From Thalassoroseus pseudoceratinae (lineage in GTDB: Bacteria; Planctomycetota; Planctomycetia; Planctomycetales; Planctomycetaceae), in the NCBI RefSeq assembly GCF_011634775.1, contig NZ_JAALXT010000005.1, forward strand, positions 679,490 through 743,489: a stretch of DNA of 64,000 nucleotides. The letters run 5' to 3'. The stretch's first letter is position 1; every line of letters begins with the position of its first letter. A model generated the notes under the pieces. The model worked only from the letters and a program-made list of their open reading frames with translations, was not told the origin of the DNA and did no database searches. The translations under genes and the position numbers were made by a program. Positions 19,500-28,493 of the stretch are shown here, in pieces.

Positions 19500-19533
19500 C
19501 TGGGGAAGAAGAGTTTCCTCTATTTTTTCACTT

Positions 19534-19553
19534 ATATCGTAATGTTTCGATAT
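19534..19553. promoter_or_regulatory. Palindromic operator upstream of the redox cluster
   Basis: ATATCG-TAATGTTT-CGATAT is a perfect 6+6 dyad with an 8-base spacer. It lies 34 bases before the short rhodanese-like frame and about 180 bases before the CoA-disulfide reductase gene. It is suited to a dimeric ArsR-type repressor. The only candidate repressor in the window is broken, so a full copy would have to be elsewhere. Confidence 0.5.
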
Positions 19554-19586
19554 CGGGATCAATTGAGATTATCAAGGAGAATGGGC

Positions 19587-19682
19587 ATGGCTCAAACACG
19601 GACAATCTCGGCGGGACAACTGGCGGAGCGAGACGCACACGGAATGGGGACGGGGCTGCCGACTTTTGACATCAAGAAATGA
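19587..19682 (+). pseudogene. Short frame resembling a rhodanese N-terminus
   Basis: A 31-codon frame (MAQTRTISAGQLAERDAHGM ...) with AAGGAGA six bases before the ATG. The TISAGQLAE segment is like the start of single-domain rhodaneses, in which an IDVRTPAEF motif should follow, but here the frame ends. It is either a decayed rhodanese gene or a small leader peptide. It lies between the operator and the CoA-disulfide reductase/rhodanese gene. Confidence 0.35.
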
Positions 19683-19736
19683 CTGCTCGCCATTCAACTC
19701 TCTGAATAGCAACGAATTTCACAAGGTAAAGAAGCC

Positions 19737-21407
19737 ATGAAAATAGTCATCATTGGAGCCGTTGCGGGAGGCGCATCTGCTGCCGCTCGAGCCCGCAGAC
19801 TGGACGAAGATGCCGAAATCGTGCTGATCGAACGAGGCACCGAACCATCTTTCGCCAATTGCGGTTTGCCGTACTACGTTGGTGGCGAAATCGAATCGCG
19901 AGACAAACTGTTGGTTGCTCCCGCGGAACGTTTGCGTCAGCGATATCAGCTGGACGTGCGAACTCGGCAGGAAGTCACGTCAATCGATCGCGACAATCAA
20001 GTCGTCGATGTCAGGAATCTCGTAACCGGTGAAACATATACCGAATCGTATGACCGGCTAATCATCTCAACCGGCGCGTCGCCGTTCCGCCCACCAATTC
20101 CCGGTATCGAAGGGCCGCATGTTCTGGAGCTACGAGACCTCGCCGACGCAGATCGCATGTTCGACCGAGTCACAACCGGGGGCAGTCGCCGCGCAGTCAT
20201 TGTTGGAGCTGGCTTCATTGGCATCGAGGTCGCCGAGAATCTGGTTCGTCGAGGGCTTGATGTCACCGTGGTGGAACTTGCAGAGCAAATTCTCCCGCCG
20301 TGGGACCGGGAAATTGTGCGTCCGCTGGAAGATCACATTCGTCAGCAGGGCGTCACCTTGAAGCTGAACGATTCAGCGGCAGCTTTTGAAGAAACAGGTA
20401 CCGGCGACGCCAACCTCATCGTGAAGCTCGAATCAGGCGAAGAGCTTCCTGCCTGTTTCGCCGTCGTCTGTATTGGAGTACGCCCCGAAAGCAGACTTGC
20501 CAACGAGGCCGGAATCAACGTCGGTCAACGAGGCGGCATCATCACGAACGAACACATGCAAACCAGCGACCCGAACGTGTACGCGGTTGGCGATGTCGCT
20601 CAGGTGAAGGACTTCGTCACCGGCGAGCCAACTCAGATTCCTTTGGCCGGCCCGGCCAACCGTCAAGGACGCATCGCTGCCGACCACATCTTTGGTCGCA
20701 ATTCCGTTTATCGTGGCACGCAAGGCACCGCGATTGTCGGGGTCTTCGGCAAGACTGCTGCGATGACGGGACAAAGCGAGAAGCTTTTGCAACGTGCCAA
20801 TCGGCCCTACGAAAAAATCTACATTCATCCGAATGACCACGCGGGCTACTATCCCGGTGCATCATCGATGACGTTGAAGTTGCTGTTCAATCCCGACGAC
20901 GCTCGCATCTGGGGGGCTCAAGCCGTGGGAGCAGCAGGTGTCGACAAACGCATCGATGTGATTGCGATGGCGATTCACGCGGGAATGACGGTCTACGATC
21001 TCGAAGAAGTCGAGCTGTGTTACGCACCGCAGTACGGGTCGGCGAAAGACCCAGTCAACATGGCGGGCTTTGTCGCCGCAGGCATTCTTCGTGGCGATCA
21101 ACCAGTAGTGCACAGTGATCTTGTCCCACCGACCAACCAGCCACGCGACTGGTTTGTTCTTGACGTCCGCACGCCAGGCGAATTCGCCTCCGGACACATC
21201 CATGACGCGGTCAATGTTCCGCTTGAAGAACTTCGAGATCGAATGTCAGAACTCCCGACCGACCGTCGCATCGCGGTGTACTGTTTGGTCGGCCAACGCG
21301 GATACATGGCGACTCGACTCTTAAAACACCATGGCTTCGATGTTTCTAACCTTTCCGGCGGATTCAAGTCATGGCAACAACATCATGTCAAGGAGACTCA
21401 ATCATGA
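19737..21407 (+). CDS. CoA-disulfide reductase fused to rhodanese (CoADR-RHD)
   Basis: FAD-dependent pyridine nucleotide-disulfide reductase of the CoADR type, which reduces CoA disulfide, CoA persulfide or polysulfide with NAD(P)H. The N-terminal dinucleotide fold is VIIGAVAGGASAAARARRL, the redox Cys42 lies in SFANCGLPYY, and the NAD fold is RAVIVGAGFIGIEVAENLVR. FAD contacts lie in NVYAVGDVAQVKD, and a dimerisation domain follows. Residues about 465-556 are a rhodanese domain (FVLDVRTPGEFASGHIHDAV) with the active-site Cys516 in YCLVGQRGY. At 556 residues it has the length of known fusions. A leader segment with a palindromic operator lies upstream, and the next gene overlaps its stop codon (ATGA). 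Role in reactive sulfur handling is known for the family; the exact substrate is open. Confidence 0.92.
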   Translation: MKIVIIGAVAGGASAAARARRLDEDAEIVLIERGTEPSFANCGLPYYVGGEIESRDKLLVAPAERLRQRYQLDVRTRQEVTSIDRDNQVVDVRNLVTGETYTESYDRLIISTGASPFRPPIPGIEGPHVLELRDLADADRMFDRVTTGGSRRAVIVGAGFIGIEVAENLVRRGLDVTVVELAEQILPPWDREIVRPLEDHIRQQGVTLKLNDSAAAFEETGTGDANLIVKLESGEELPACFAVVCIGVRPESRLANEAGINVGQRGGIITNEHMQTSDPNVYAVGDVAQVKDFVTGEPTQIPLAGPANRQGRIAADHIFGRNSVYRGTQGTAIVGVFGKTAAMTGQSEKLLQRANRPYEKIYIHPNDHAGYYPGASSMTLKLLFNPDDARIWGAQAVGAAGVDKRIDVIAMAIHAGMTVYDLEEVELCYAPQYGSAKDPVNMAGFVAAGILRGDQPVVHSDLVPPTNQPRDWFVLDVRTPGEFASGHIHDAVNVPLEELRDRMSELPTDRRIAVYCLVGQRGYMATRLLKHHGFDVSNLSGGFKSWQQHHVKETQS

Positions 21408-23023
21408 AGGCCAACAGCTTTGAAAACACTTCAACGGTTATGAAGTGTCGGTACTCGACTTTTGTTTTGATCATCGTCCTGGGGGTAGTCGCTGGCGGCG
21501 ACATCGTAAACGCCCAGCGCGGACGCGGTCGGGGCTTTGGCATGGGACGTGGTCCCGGAGCCAACCCCGGTATGCGTGCGGACATGACGACGCTGCATAC
21601 GCTGTTCGGCAGTCGTGAGAAAATCAAGCGGACGGTGAAGCTGCTACCCAACGGCGCGGAGGCGGTTACCGAGTCGGACGACAAAGCGATCACCGCGCTC
21701 ATTCACGAGCATGTTCCGGCAATGGAAGCCCGGGTTCACCAAAACAAACCGCTGCCTCCCATGACGTTCCACCCGATCTTCGTCGAACTCATCAAACACG
21801 CCGACGACTACACGCTGACTTACAAAGAGACGAAGAAGGGAATGAAGGTGACTTATGAAGCCAAAGACCCATTCGTGATCATGCTGGTCCAAGAACATGC
21901 GAAGCTCGTTAGCCGCTTCCTGAAGAACGGGATGAAGGAAGTTCACAAGCCGTACAAATTTCCCAAGACCAATAACGCACATTCTCAGCTGGGTAGCGAT
22001 TCCACAGCCGCAAGTGAGTCGACATCGTTCGGGATCACACCGCCGCTTCCTTCAAAGGCCAACTCACCCCCAGACAACCCAACGACTCCTGCCAAAGTGG
22101 AACTTGGAAAGAAGCTGTTCTTCGATCCCCGACTATCCTTGACGGGCACCGTATCTTGCAACAGTTGCCACAATGTCATGGAGGGCGGAGACGACGGGAG
22201 ACCATCATCAATGGGCGTTCATGGACGTCTTGGCCCTCGCAACTCACCCACCGTGTGGAACTCCGTGTTCCAAGCCTCACAGTTCTGGGACGGTCGCTCG
22301 CCAAGTCTGGAAGATCAAGCGAAAGGGCCAGTCGTCGCATCACCCGAAATGGGGATGCCAAATCATGACAAGGCGATTGAGCGAATCGCAGCCATTCCCG
22401 GTTATCAAGAGGAATTCGCTCGTGTGTTCGGCGACAGGAAGCCAGTCACAATCGACAACACTGCCAAGGCGATCGCCGCGTTTGAGCGAACACTAGTTAC
22501 ACCAAACAGCCCATACGACCGCTACACCAAAGGCGACAAGAACGCACTGAGCAATCAACAAGTTCGCGGGATGAAGCTGTTCGACAACATTGGTTGCATT
22601 GAGTGCCATTCCGGTCCGGCACTCAATGGCTGGGAAGTTGGAGACACGGAGCCATCGTTTGAGGATTTTCCGCGTTTCGCAGAAAGTGAGTTCGTCAAGC
22701 AGTTTCGTCTCGATAGCGACCTTGGACGATACGAAGCGACGAAACAGGACGCGGACAAGCACTACTTCAAGGTGCCGACGCTGCGAAACATCACGATCAC
22801 GGCACCGTACTTCCACAATGGTTCGGTTGAATCGCTGTCCGATGCTGTCCGCGTCATGGCTGAGACTCAACTCGATACGGAGTTGTCAAACAAGGAAGTT
22901 GCCGACATCGTCGCATTCCTAGAGTCGCTTGAAGGCGAGTTTCCTGAAATCACAATGCCACGACTACCATCACGTTCAGGCAAATCCGTCCTCGAAGATC
23001 AGGAACCGGCTGCGACTAACTAA
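21404..23023 (+). CDS. Di-heme cytochrome c peroxidase with extra N-terminal domain
   Basis: A 539-residue exported protein. After a signal sequence (STFVLIIVLGVVAGGDIVNA) and an Arg-Gly-rich linker comes a domain of about 110 residues with conserved-looking histidines (ITALIHEHVPAMEARVHQ; VQEHAKLVSRFLKNGMKEVH). That domain resembles small stand-alone secreted proteins. The MauG/CcpA-type peroxidase follows, with heme sites CNSCH (Cys252) and CIECH (Cys398), NSPTVWNSVF and FKVPTLRNITITAPYFHNG. It would reduce hydrogen peroxide in the periplasm using c-type cytochromes. The ATG at 21404 overlaps the preceding stop and has AGGAG before it; the in-frame ATG at 21371 is less likely. It lies upstream of the cytochrome bd genes, which fits protection under low oxygen. 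Confidence 0.9.
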   Translation: MKANSFENTSTVMKCRYSTFVLIIVLGVVAGGDIVNAQRGRGRGFGMGRGPGANPGMRADMTTLHTLFGSREKIKRTVKLLPNGAEAVTESDDKAITALIHEHVPAMEARVHQNKPLPPMTFHPIFVELIKHADDYTLTYKETKKGMKVTYEAKDPFVIMLVQEHAKLVSRFLKNGMKEVHKPYKFPKTNNAHSQLGSDSTAASESTSFGITPPLPSKANSPPDNPTTPAKVELGKKLFFDPRLSLTGTVSCNSCHNVMEGGDDGRPSSMGVHGRLGPRNSPTVWNSVFQASQFWDGRSPSLEDQAKGPVVASPEMGMPNHDKAIERIAAIPGYQEEFARVFGDRKPVTIDNTAKAIAAFERTLVTPNSPYDRYTKGDKNALSNQQVRGMKLFDNIGCIECHSGPALNGWEVGDTEPSFEDFPRFAESEFVKQFRLDSDLGRYEATKQDADKHYFKVPTLRNITITAPYFHNGSVESLSDAVRVMAETQLDTELSNKEVADIVAFLESLEGEFPEITMPRLPSRSGKSVLEDQEPAATN

Positions 23024-23146
23024 ACACAAATCGCGTCAGACTAACCGTCCAAACATTTCCGGCTGGTGTATTCCGCTACGCCGCGCTGAAACCAAAATTA
23101 TCGTATTGAAATTTAGACAGGACTTTGTGGAAAGAGATTCCTTCAA

Positions 23147-24619
23147 ATGGATGTCGAATTACTAAGCCGGTTGCAGTTCGCCGGAACAATCATGTTCCAC
23201 TATTTGTTTCCACCATTGTCAATTGGGCTCGGCTTGCAACTGTTTCTTTGCGAGCTGGCATATTTTCGCACCGGCAGGCTTGAGTGGGAAGCGGCTGCAC
23301 GATTTTGGACGCGTGTCTTCGCCGTAAACTTTGCAATGGGTGTTTCGACAGGCATCGTGATGGAGTTTGAGTTTGGAACGAACTGGGCCGCCTATTCACG
23401 ATTTGTTGGCGATGTATTTGGGTCTGCGTTGGCAGCTGAAGGAATTTTTGCTTTCTTTTTGGAAAGCGGCTTTCTGGCGGTACTTGTGTTCGGATGGGAC
23501 CGCGTCGGTCCAAAGATGCACCTCTTCAGCACGCTGATGGTCTTCCTTGGATCGATGTTCAGTGCCGTGTGGATTGTTGTGGCCAATAGTTGGCAACAGA
23601 CACCAGCGGGCTATCACATCGTTTGGCAAGACGTTCAAGGCGAAATGATTCCACGAGCAGAAGTTACCGACTTTTGGAGCATGGTTTTCAACCCCTCGTC
23701 TGTCGACCGGCTAACGCATACCTTGATCGGTGCACTCGTCTTGGGGGCTTTCTTTGTTGCCTCGGTCTGTTCCTACTACCTACTGAAGAATCGACATGAA
23801 GAAGTTGCAAAGCGGTGCCTTGCGATTGCATTACCGACATCACTGGTGTTCACATTGCTCGCAGCGATAACGGGGCACGACTCTGCCCAAAAACTAGTCG
23901 AGACTCAGCCAGCCAAACTCGCAGCCATGGAAGGCCACTTCCACTCGAGCGAAAACCCAACCGGCCTAAACCTATTTGGTTGGCCAGACTCCGAGAATGA
24001 GACTGTTCAATTCAATGTGAAAGTGCCGTACCTACTGAGTTTGATGGTCTACAATGATCCGACTAAACCGGTCCCAGCGTTGGATCAGATACCTGAAGAT
24101 GAACGTCCGCCAGTCTGGCTCCCGTTTCAGACGTTTCACCTCATGGTCGCACTTGGGATGCTGATGCTCGCCGTCTCATCACTTGCGTGTTGGTCCTGGT
24201 ATCGTGGCAGTTACGGTAGCAAACGCTGGTTGCTCTGGGCAGTTGCACTGATGCCCCTTGCCGCAATGACCGCGAACCAAGCAGGGTGGATTACGGCAGA
24301 AGTCGGCCGGCAGCCGTGGATCGTTTACCCTTCAGTTCAAGACGGGGTTCAAATGATGGGGCTGAGAACTGCCGATGGATTGAGCGAATCAGTTACCGCC
24401 GAGCAAGTTCTTGGCAGCATCATCCTCTTCGGAATGATTTATTCTCTATTGTTTGCTGTCTGGGTGTTCGTACTCAATAACAAGATTCAGCATGGGCCAG
24501 AGACAGCGAAGGCACTTGCGGAGTACAAGCGTCATTTGCAGATTGATTCAATGCCTGAGAAGATTAGACGGAGCGGGAACCCCCTCGGCGGTGACATGAT
24601 GGAGGAGGGAACACGATGA
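23147..24619 (+). CDS. cydA: Cytochrome bd quinol oxidase subunit I
   Basis: Integral membrane subunit that carries hemes b558, b595 and d, oxidising quinol and reducing oxygen with high affinity. Conserved features seen: the N-terminal [12 protein letters not shown] with its histidine ligand at residue 18, [29 protein letters not shown], the short Q-loop region before [15 protein letters not shown], and [15 protein letters not shown]. At 490 residues it is close to the family size, nearer the short Q-loop (CIO/CydA-type) form. Start ATG 23147; stop overlaps cydB by four bases (ATGA), so the two are coupled. The 123-base gap after the peroxidase gene suggests the same transcription unit or an internal promoter. 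Confidence 0.95.
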   Translation: MDVELLSRLQFAGTIMFHYLFPPLSIGLGLQLFLCELAYFRTGRLEWEAAARFWTRVFAVNFAMGVSTGIVMEFEFGTNWAAYSRFVGDVFGSALAAEGIFAFFLESGFLAVLVFGWDRVGPKMHLFSTLMVFLGSMFSAVWIVVANSWQQTPAGYHIVWQDVQGEMIPRAEVTDFWSMVFNPSSVDRLTHTLIGALVLGAFFVASVCSYYLLKNRHEEVAKRCLAIALPTSLVFTLLAAITGHDSAQKLVETQPAKLAAMEGHFHSSENPTGLNLFGWPDSENETVQFNVKVPYLLSLMVYNDPTKPVPALDQIPEDERPPVWLPFQTFHLMVALGMLMLAVSSLACWSWYRGSYGSKRWLLWAVALMPLAAMTANQAGWITAEVGRQPWIVYPSVQDGVQMMGLRTADGLSESVTAEQVLGSIILFGMIYSLLFAVWVFVLNNKIQHGPETAKALAEYKRHLQIDSMPEKIRRSGNPLGGDMMEEGTR

Positions 24620-25644
24620 GCTACGATTCGTTAACCTTTATCTGGTATGTACTCCTGGGTGTGCTGTTAATTGGTTATTCGATTCTTGATGGCTTCGATC
24701 TGGGTGTTGGGATTCTGCACCCCTTCATTGCTAAAGACGACCGCGAACGGCGACTCGTAATGAACTCGATCGGTCCGTTGTGGGATGGCAACGAAGTTTG
24801 GCTTGTAACATTCGGCGGAGCATTGTTTGCTGCATTCCCGGTCGCGTATGCGACCGTCTTCAGTAGCTTCTATAACGCGTTTTTCTTGCTGTTGACATGT
24901 CTGATCGGGCGTGCCGTCAGCCTGGAATTCCGATCAAAGGTGAAATCAACGCTATGGATTAAGTTCTGGGACATCGGATTTTTTCTATCATCCCTAATTG
25001 CCGCCTTCTTGCTCGGCGTTGCAGGCGGCAATGTTATGGCAGGCATGGAACTTGGGCCTAAATATGTCTATCAAGGAGGTTTGTTGTCCCAAGTCTACTG
25101 GTACCCGCTGATGGTCGGCTGTCTGACTGTTTCGCTGTTTGCATTGCACGGTGGAATTTATCTCTACCTCAAAACAGAACACGAGTTGCAAGCACGCGTC
25201 CGGCATGCCATTACCCCAGTCTTTTACGCCTTCGCCAGCTTATTCATCCTTGTCACGCTAGCAACATGGTGGCACGTTCCGCATGCGACCGAAAATATCG
25301 CAGCGTATCCGATCCTGTGGGTCGTCCCAATCCTCAACGCACTGGCTGTGCTAAACATACCCCGTGCAATGCACTTGGGGAAACCAGGCTACGCATTTGT
25401 CACTTCCTCGTTGGCAATATTGGCTTTTGCGACACTCTTCAGTGTTGCGATCTACCCAAACTTCATGCTGTCAACGATCAACGCAGACTACAGTGTCACG
25501 CTCGACAATGCTCGCAGTAGTCGTGCCACCCTACAAACGATGCTCATCATCGCCGCGGTCGGACTTCCTTGCGTCCTCAGCTACACGGTCGCGATCTATT
25601 GGATCTTTCGTGGTAAAGTTAAGCTCGACTCCAGTAGTTACTGA
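24616..25644 (+). CDS. cydB: Cytochrome bd quinol oxidase subunit II
   Basis: Membrane partner of CydA. The 342-residue, very hydrophobic protein shows the family hallmarks GFDLGVGILHPFI, GPLWDGNEVWLVTFGGALFAAFP, GRAVSLEFRSK and several transmembrane helices. The ATG at 24616 overlaps the cydA stop, with GGAGGAG just upstream. No CydX-like or cydDC genes follow directly. Confidence 0.95.
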   Translation: MSYDSLTFIWYVLLGVLLIGYSILDGFDLGVGILHPFIAKDDRERRLVMNSIGPLWDGNEVWLVTFGGALFAAFPVAYATVFSSFYNAFFLLLTCLIGRAVSLEFRSKVKSTLWIKFWDIGFFLSSLIAAFLLGVAGGNVMAGMELGPKYVYQGGLLSQVYWYPLMVGCLTVSLFALHGGIYLYLKTEHELQARVRHAITPVFYAFASLFILVTLATWWHVPHATENIAAYPILWVVPILNALAVLNIPRAMHLGKPGYAFVTSSLAILAFATLFSVAIYPNFMLSTINADYSVTLDNARSSRATLQTMLIIAAVGLPCVLSYTVAIYWIFRGKVKLDSSSY

Positions 25645-25756
25645 CGGATTCGTTGTTGCTAATGACACAGAATCATTGATTTGACCCTCAATCCGCAACA
25701 TGCTGCATCTGCCGTCATCTTTCAGTTAGATAAGAACAATCTAAGAGGCCAGGCCT

Positions 25757-25927
25757 ATGCCTAGATCGTCGAGTTCGATTGTACTCCTTTTCTTGTTGAC
25801 TCGATCGCTACAAGACCTGCTTGATCAGGAAACACCATCCAGCACTCAGGCTCCTTCTGTCTTGACAACTGAAAATGAAAAGAGCGTCACGCCGGGCATC
25901 AACGACCGTCCTCAAGTTGGTTTCTAA
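25757..25927 (+). CDS. Small protein with hydrophobic N-terminus (56 aa)
   Basis: The frame encodes MPRSSSSIVLLFLLTRSLQD ... PGINDRPQVGF. It has a short hydrophobic stretch (IVLLFLL) like a weak signal or anchor, followed by a polar tail rich in Ser, Thr, Gln and Pro. AGAGG lies about 8 bases before the ATG, and the stop is 12 bases before the cytochrome c gene, whose SD overlaps it. The position after cydB invites comparison with the small CydX-like subunits, but the sequence does not resemble CydX, so no role is assigned. Confidence 0.5.
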   Translation: MPRSSSSIVLLFLLTRSLQDLLDQETPSSTQAPSVLTTENEKSVTPGINDRPQVGF

Positions 25928-25939
25928 GGAGAAACGAAC

Positions 25940-26755
25940 TTGAACTCACGATCAAAACTCGTCGCCCAGTTTATAAGAGCCAACAATATGAACACAGCAA
26001 CCATCGCAGGCAGCCTTTTAATGGCTCTGATCAGCCAGAGCAGAGTGCAGGCTCAAGACCCGTACCCGCCTGGCGAACTCGGCAAGACCGTGCGTTTGGG
26101 AGAAACGCTTGTCAGGGAAACCAATACACATCCGTTGACAAAGCCATATGTCGGCAACGTTTTGCAATGCACATCGTGTCATCTCGATGCCGGTCGTGAT
26201 CTCAAAGCGGCATCGTTCATCGGTGTAGCTTCGGTCTATCCGGCATACTCCCCTCGCGAATCCGCTGTCATCACACTCGAAGACCGAATTCTGAATTGTT
26301 TCATTCGGAGTCAGAATGGAAAGCGTCCTCCTAACGGAAGCCAGGTTTCGGTCGCAATCGCGGCGTACATCACGTGGCTGTCGAAAGACGTGCCGATTCA
26401 GATGAACCCCAAGGCGCCGCTCGGGCCCAACAGTTTGCGACCATTAAAGGAACCAGCAGTTCGACCAGACCTTGCGCGTGGCAAGTCGCTGTATGCCGAC
26501 CGCTGTTCCGCATGTCACAGCGATGACGGGAGTGGAAGTGACGACGGCCCACCTGTCTGGGGCCACAATTCGTTTAATGACGGAGCAGGACTTTCGAAGG
26601 TACCGAAGATGGCCTCGTGGCTGAAGGTCGCGATGCCGCCGGGAGAAGCCGATCTTAAGATTCAGGAGGCATTTGACATTGCCGCTTTTGTCAACTCACA
26701 CGATCGCCCCCGATTCCAACAGCCGATCAATGCGAAGCCGCAAAGAAACAAATGA
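25940..26755 (+). CDS. Di-heme cytochrome c, TsdA-like
   Basis: Exported 271-residue protein. The TTG start at 25940 has AAGGAG nine bases upstream; an internal ATG at 25988 is the alternative. The signal peptide ends near RVQAQ. The N-terminal half (NVLQCTSCHLDAGRDLK ... ASVYPAYSPRESAVITLEDR, ILNCFIRSQNGKRPP, IAAYITWLS) closely follows thiosulfate dehydrogenase TsdA and related SoxAX-type cytochromes. The second heme site is RCSACHSDDGSG. TsdA interconverts thiosulfate and tetrathionate; here that activity is inferred. Its position between cytochrome bd and DsrE supports a sulfur-redox link. Confidence 0.82.
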   Translation: MNSRSKLVAQFIRANNMNTATIAGSLLMALISQSRVQAQDPYPPGELGKTVRLGETLVRETNTHPLTKPYVGNVLQCTSCHLDAGRDLKAASFIGVASVYPAYSPRESAVITLEDRILNCFIRSQNGKRPPNGSQVSVAIAAYITWLSKDVPIQMNPKAPLGPNSLRPLKEPAVRPDLARGKSLYADRCSACHSDDGSGSDDGPPVWGHNSFNDGAGLSKVPKMASWLKVAMPPGEADLKIQEAFDIAAFVNSHDRPRFQQPINAKPQRNK

Positions 26756-26914
26756 CTGTCATGTAGTGTGTCATTACTCCGAAGCTGATGTCTCGATGGT
26801 AGAACTATCAATACGACGAGTGAAACCTAGCCGCACAATTATCTAGCTGTCCATTCGCGGACACTTAGTTATGAATCACATCAAACCCATCTACTCGTTT
26901 TCCGGTTCTTGTTC

Positions 26915-27646
26915 ATGAGCACTCTTGGCTACATCATATTGTTCGGCTTGGCGATGAGTTTGATCGCGTTGGCTGGTAGTCTGACGCTTCTACTGAAACA
27001 AGAAGTCTTAGACAAACTTCTACTACCCATGGTTGCTTTTGCTGCGGGATCACTCATCGGTGGAGCGTTGTTTCACATGATTCCCACTTCTGTCGACAAG
27101 ATGGGAAACTCTGTTGCGGTTTACCTTTGGCTAGCGGCCGGGTTTGTAACGTTCCTGGCCCTGGAGCAGTTCCTACATTGGCATCACAGTCACGAAACAC
27201 AGCCAGGCGCAAGAGAGCCACTCACGTACCTTATTCTCATTGCGGATGGGTTGCATAATCTGATTGGTGGAATGTTTGTCGGTGCCACGTTCTTGATTGA
27301 TGTCCGCCTCGGGGTAACAGCTTGGCTGGCTGCTGCAGCACATGAAGTGCCTCAAGAGATGGGAGACTTCGCCATCCTAGTTCACGGCGGTTGGTCCCAA
27401 AAGGGCGCACTATTCTTCAACTTTCTATCAGCACTGACTTTTCCGCTAGGAGGTATCCTTGTCTATGCGGCATCAACGACGATCGACGTCAACTTTCTCG
27501 TGCCCTTCGCTGCCGGCAACTTCCTTTACATTGGTGCAGCTGACTTGATTCCCGAGATCAAGAAGAGCCATGACCTTCAAACCAATCTCATTCATTTTGT
27601 GACCTTACTCGCTGGCATGATGGTGCTGCTTCTCTTGCGGACGTGA
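26915..27646 (+). CDS. ZIP-family metal transporter
   Basis: Integral membrane protein of 243 residues. Helices IV and V carry the metal-binding histidines (YLILIADGLHNLIGG and AAAHEVPQEMGDFAILVHGG), the defining ZIP signatures, and a His-rich loop (FLHWHHSHETQ) is present. It probably imports zinc or iron. The ATG at 26915 is chosen; an in-frame TTG at 26909 is weaker. Its SD is poor. It is on the same strand as the cytochrome cluster, 159 bases downstream. Confidence 0.9.
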   Translation: MSTLGYIILFGLAMSLIALAGSLTLLLKQEVLDKLLLPMVAFAAGSLIGGALFHMIPTSVDKMGNSVAVYLWLAAGFVTFLALEQFLHWHHSHETQPGAREPLTYLILIADGLHNLIGGMFVGATFLIDVRLGVTAWLAAAAHEVPQEMGDFAILVHGGWSQKGALFFNFLSALTFPLGGILVYAASTTIDVNFLVPFAAGNFLYIGAADLIPEIKKSHDLQTNLIHFVTLLAGMMVLLLLRT

Positions 27647-27793
27647 CTAGATTATCGCAAGCGAGACCCCGGGGAGGGGTAATAGTCAAAACATTCTCAC
27701 AACTCAGTGATCGGTGCCCATTGACCTCCGACTGGCGTCATCGTAAAATGTCTAATGATGTCTACGTGCGACATCTCCATCAGGCAACGACTG

Positions 27794-27835
27794 CCCCGTA
27801 ATGTGACCATGGTCACATTTCGGGGTTTTTATTTT
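27794..27835 (+). terminator. Intrinsic terminator after the ZIP gene
   Basis: Stem CCCCG-T-AATGTGACC (27794-27808) pairs with GGTCACATT-T-CGGGG (27811-27825), followed by TTTTTATTTT. The core AATGTGACCATGGTCACATT is a perfect palindrome. It separates the ZIP and DsrE transcripts. Confidence 0.8.
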
Positions 27836-27881
27836 GCGCCGTGGGTTTCGAACACCATCTTTTAACATAAGGATTTTCACA

Positions 27882-28349
27882 GTGAAAAAGGTATCTTCTG
27901 TTTTTGTCTTCGTAACGCTTCTTGCGTTGGGGTTTGCGACAACTTTGCCAGGCGATTCTCAAGAAGCCCCAACAATTCGCCAGAATCAGCAACAGGTCGT
28001 CGTTCATTTGTCGCATTTTACTGATGATCTCCACCGCTGCTTTATGGCACTGAAGATTGCGACATTAATGAAAAATGGTGGAGCGGATGTAACCTTGTTC
28101 CTTGATCTAGAAGGCGTCCGATTGGCCGAACGCCGGCAATTGCTAGATATGACATGGGGATCCGATTCGACTCCGCTAGCGAAGCACTATGAGAATTTCG
28201 CCGAAGCTGGCGGAAAGGTTGTCCTATGTCCCCATTGTGCTAAGTCGGCACGCATCGGTGACATAGCGCTTAAACGCCACGCTGAGATTGGTACTGAAGA
28301 GTTGTTGGGGCAAATGTTGTTAAACGCCGACAAGATCCTGGATTATTAG
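27882..28349 (+). CDS. Exported DsrE/DsrF-like protein
   Basis: 155 residues from the GTG at 27882, with AGGA seven to ten bases upstream. A signal sequence (SSVFVFVTLLALGFATTL) suggests a periplasmic location. The remainder is DsrE-like: VVHLSHFTDDLHRCFMALKI, GADVTLFLDLEGVRLA, GGKVVLCPHCAKSARIGD, then ELLGQMLLNADKILDY. DsrE-family proteins bind or relay sulfur through a conserved cysteine, here in the CPHC motif. That fits the nearby CoADR-rhodanese and TsdA-like cytochrome. Exported DsrE proteins are common but poorly characterised. Confidence 0.82.
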   Translation: MKKVSSVFVFVTLLALGFATTLPGDSQEAPTIRQNQQQVVVHLSHFTDDLHRCFMALKIATLMKNGGADVTLFLDLEGVRLAERRQLLDMTWGSDSTPLAKHYENFAEAGGKVVLCPHCAKSARIGDIALKRHAEIGTEELLGQMLLNADKILDY

Positions 28350-28404
28350 TCGGGGCACAATCTCTCGCGTGCGATACGGATCGAGAAATTTCATGAACTC
28401 ACTC

Positions 28405-28427
28405 GTGAGAAGGGGGGGGGCTCTCAC
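28405..28427. repeat. Hairpin with a nine-G loop
   Basis: GTGAGA at 28405-28410 pairs with TCTCAC at 28422-28427 around a loop containing nine consecutive G. It is in the 144-base gap between the DsrE and UspA genes. It may be a weak terminator or a slippage-prone tract. Confidence 0.4.
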
Positions 28428-28493
28428 AATGCCTGAAATGAGGGATGGCGATATTACCTCATCGCCTATTTTGAACACAACCCGGAGAACACC

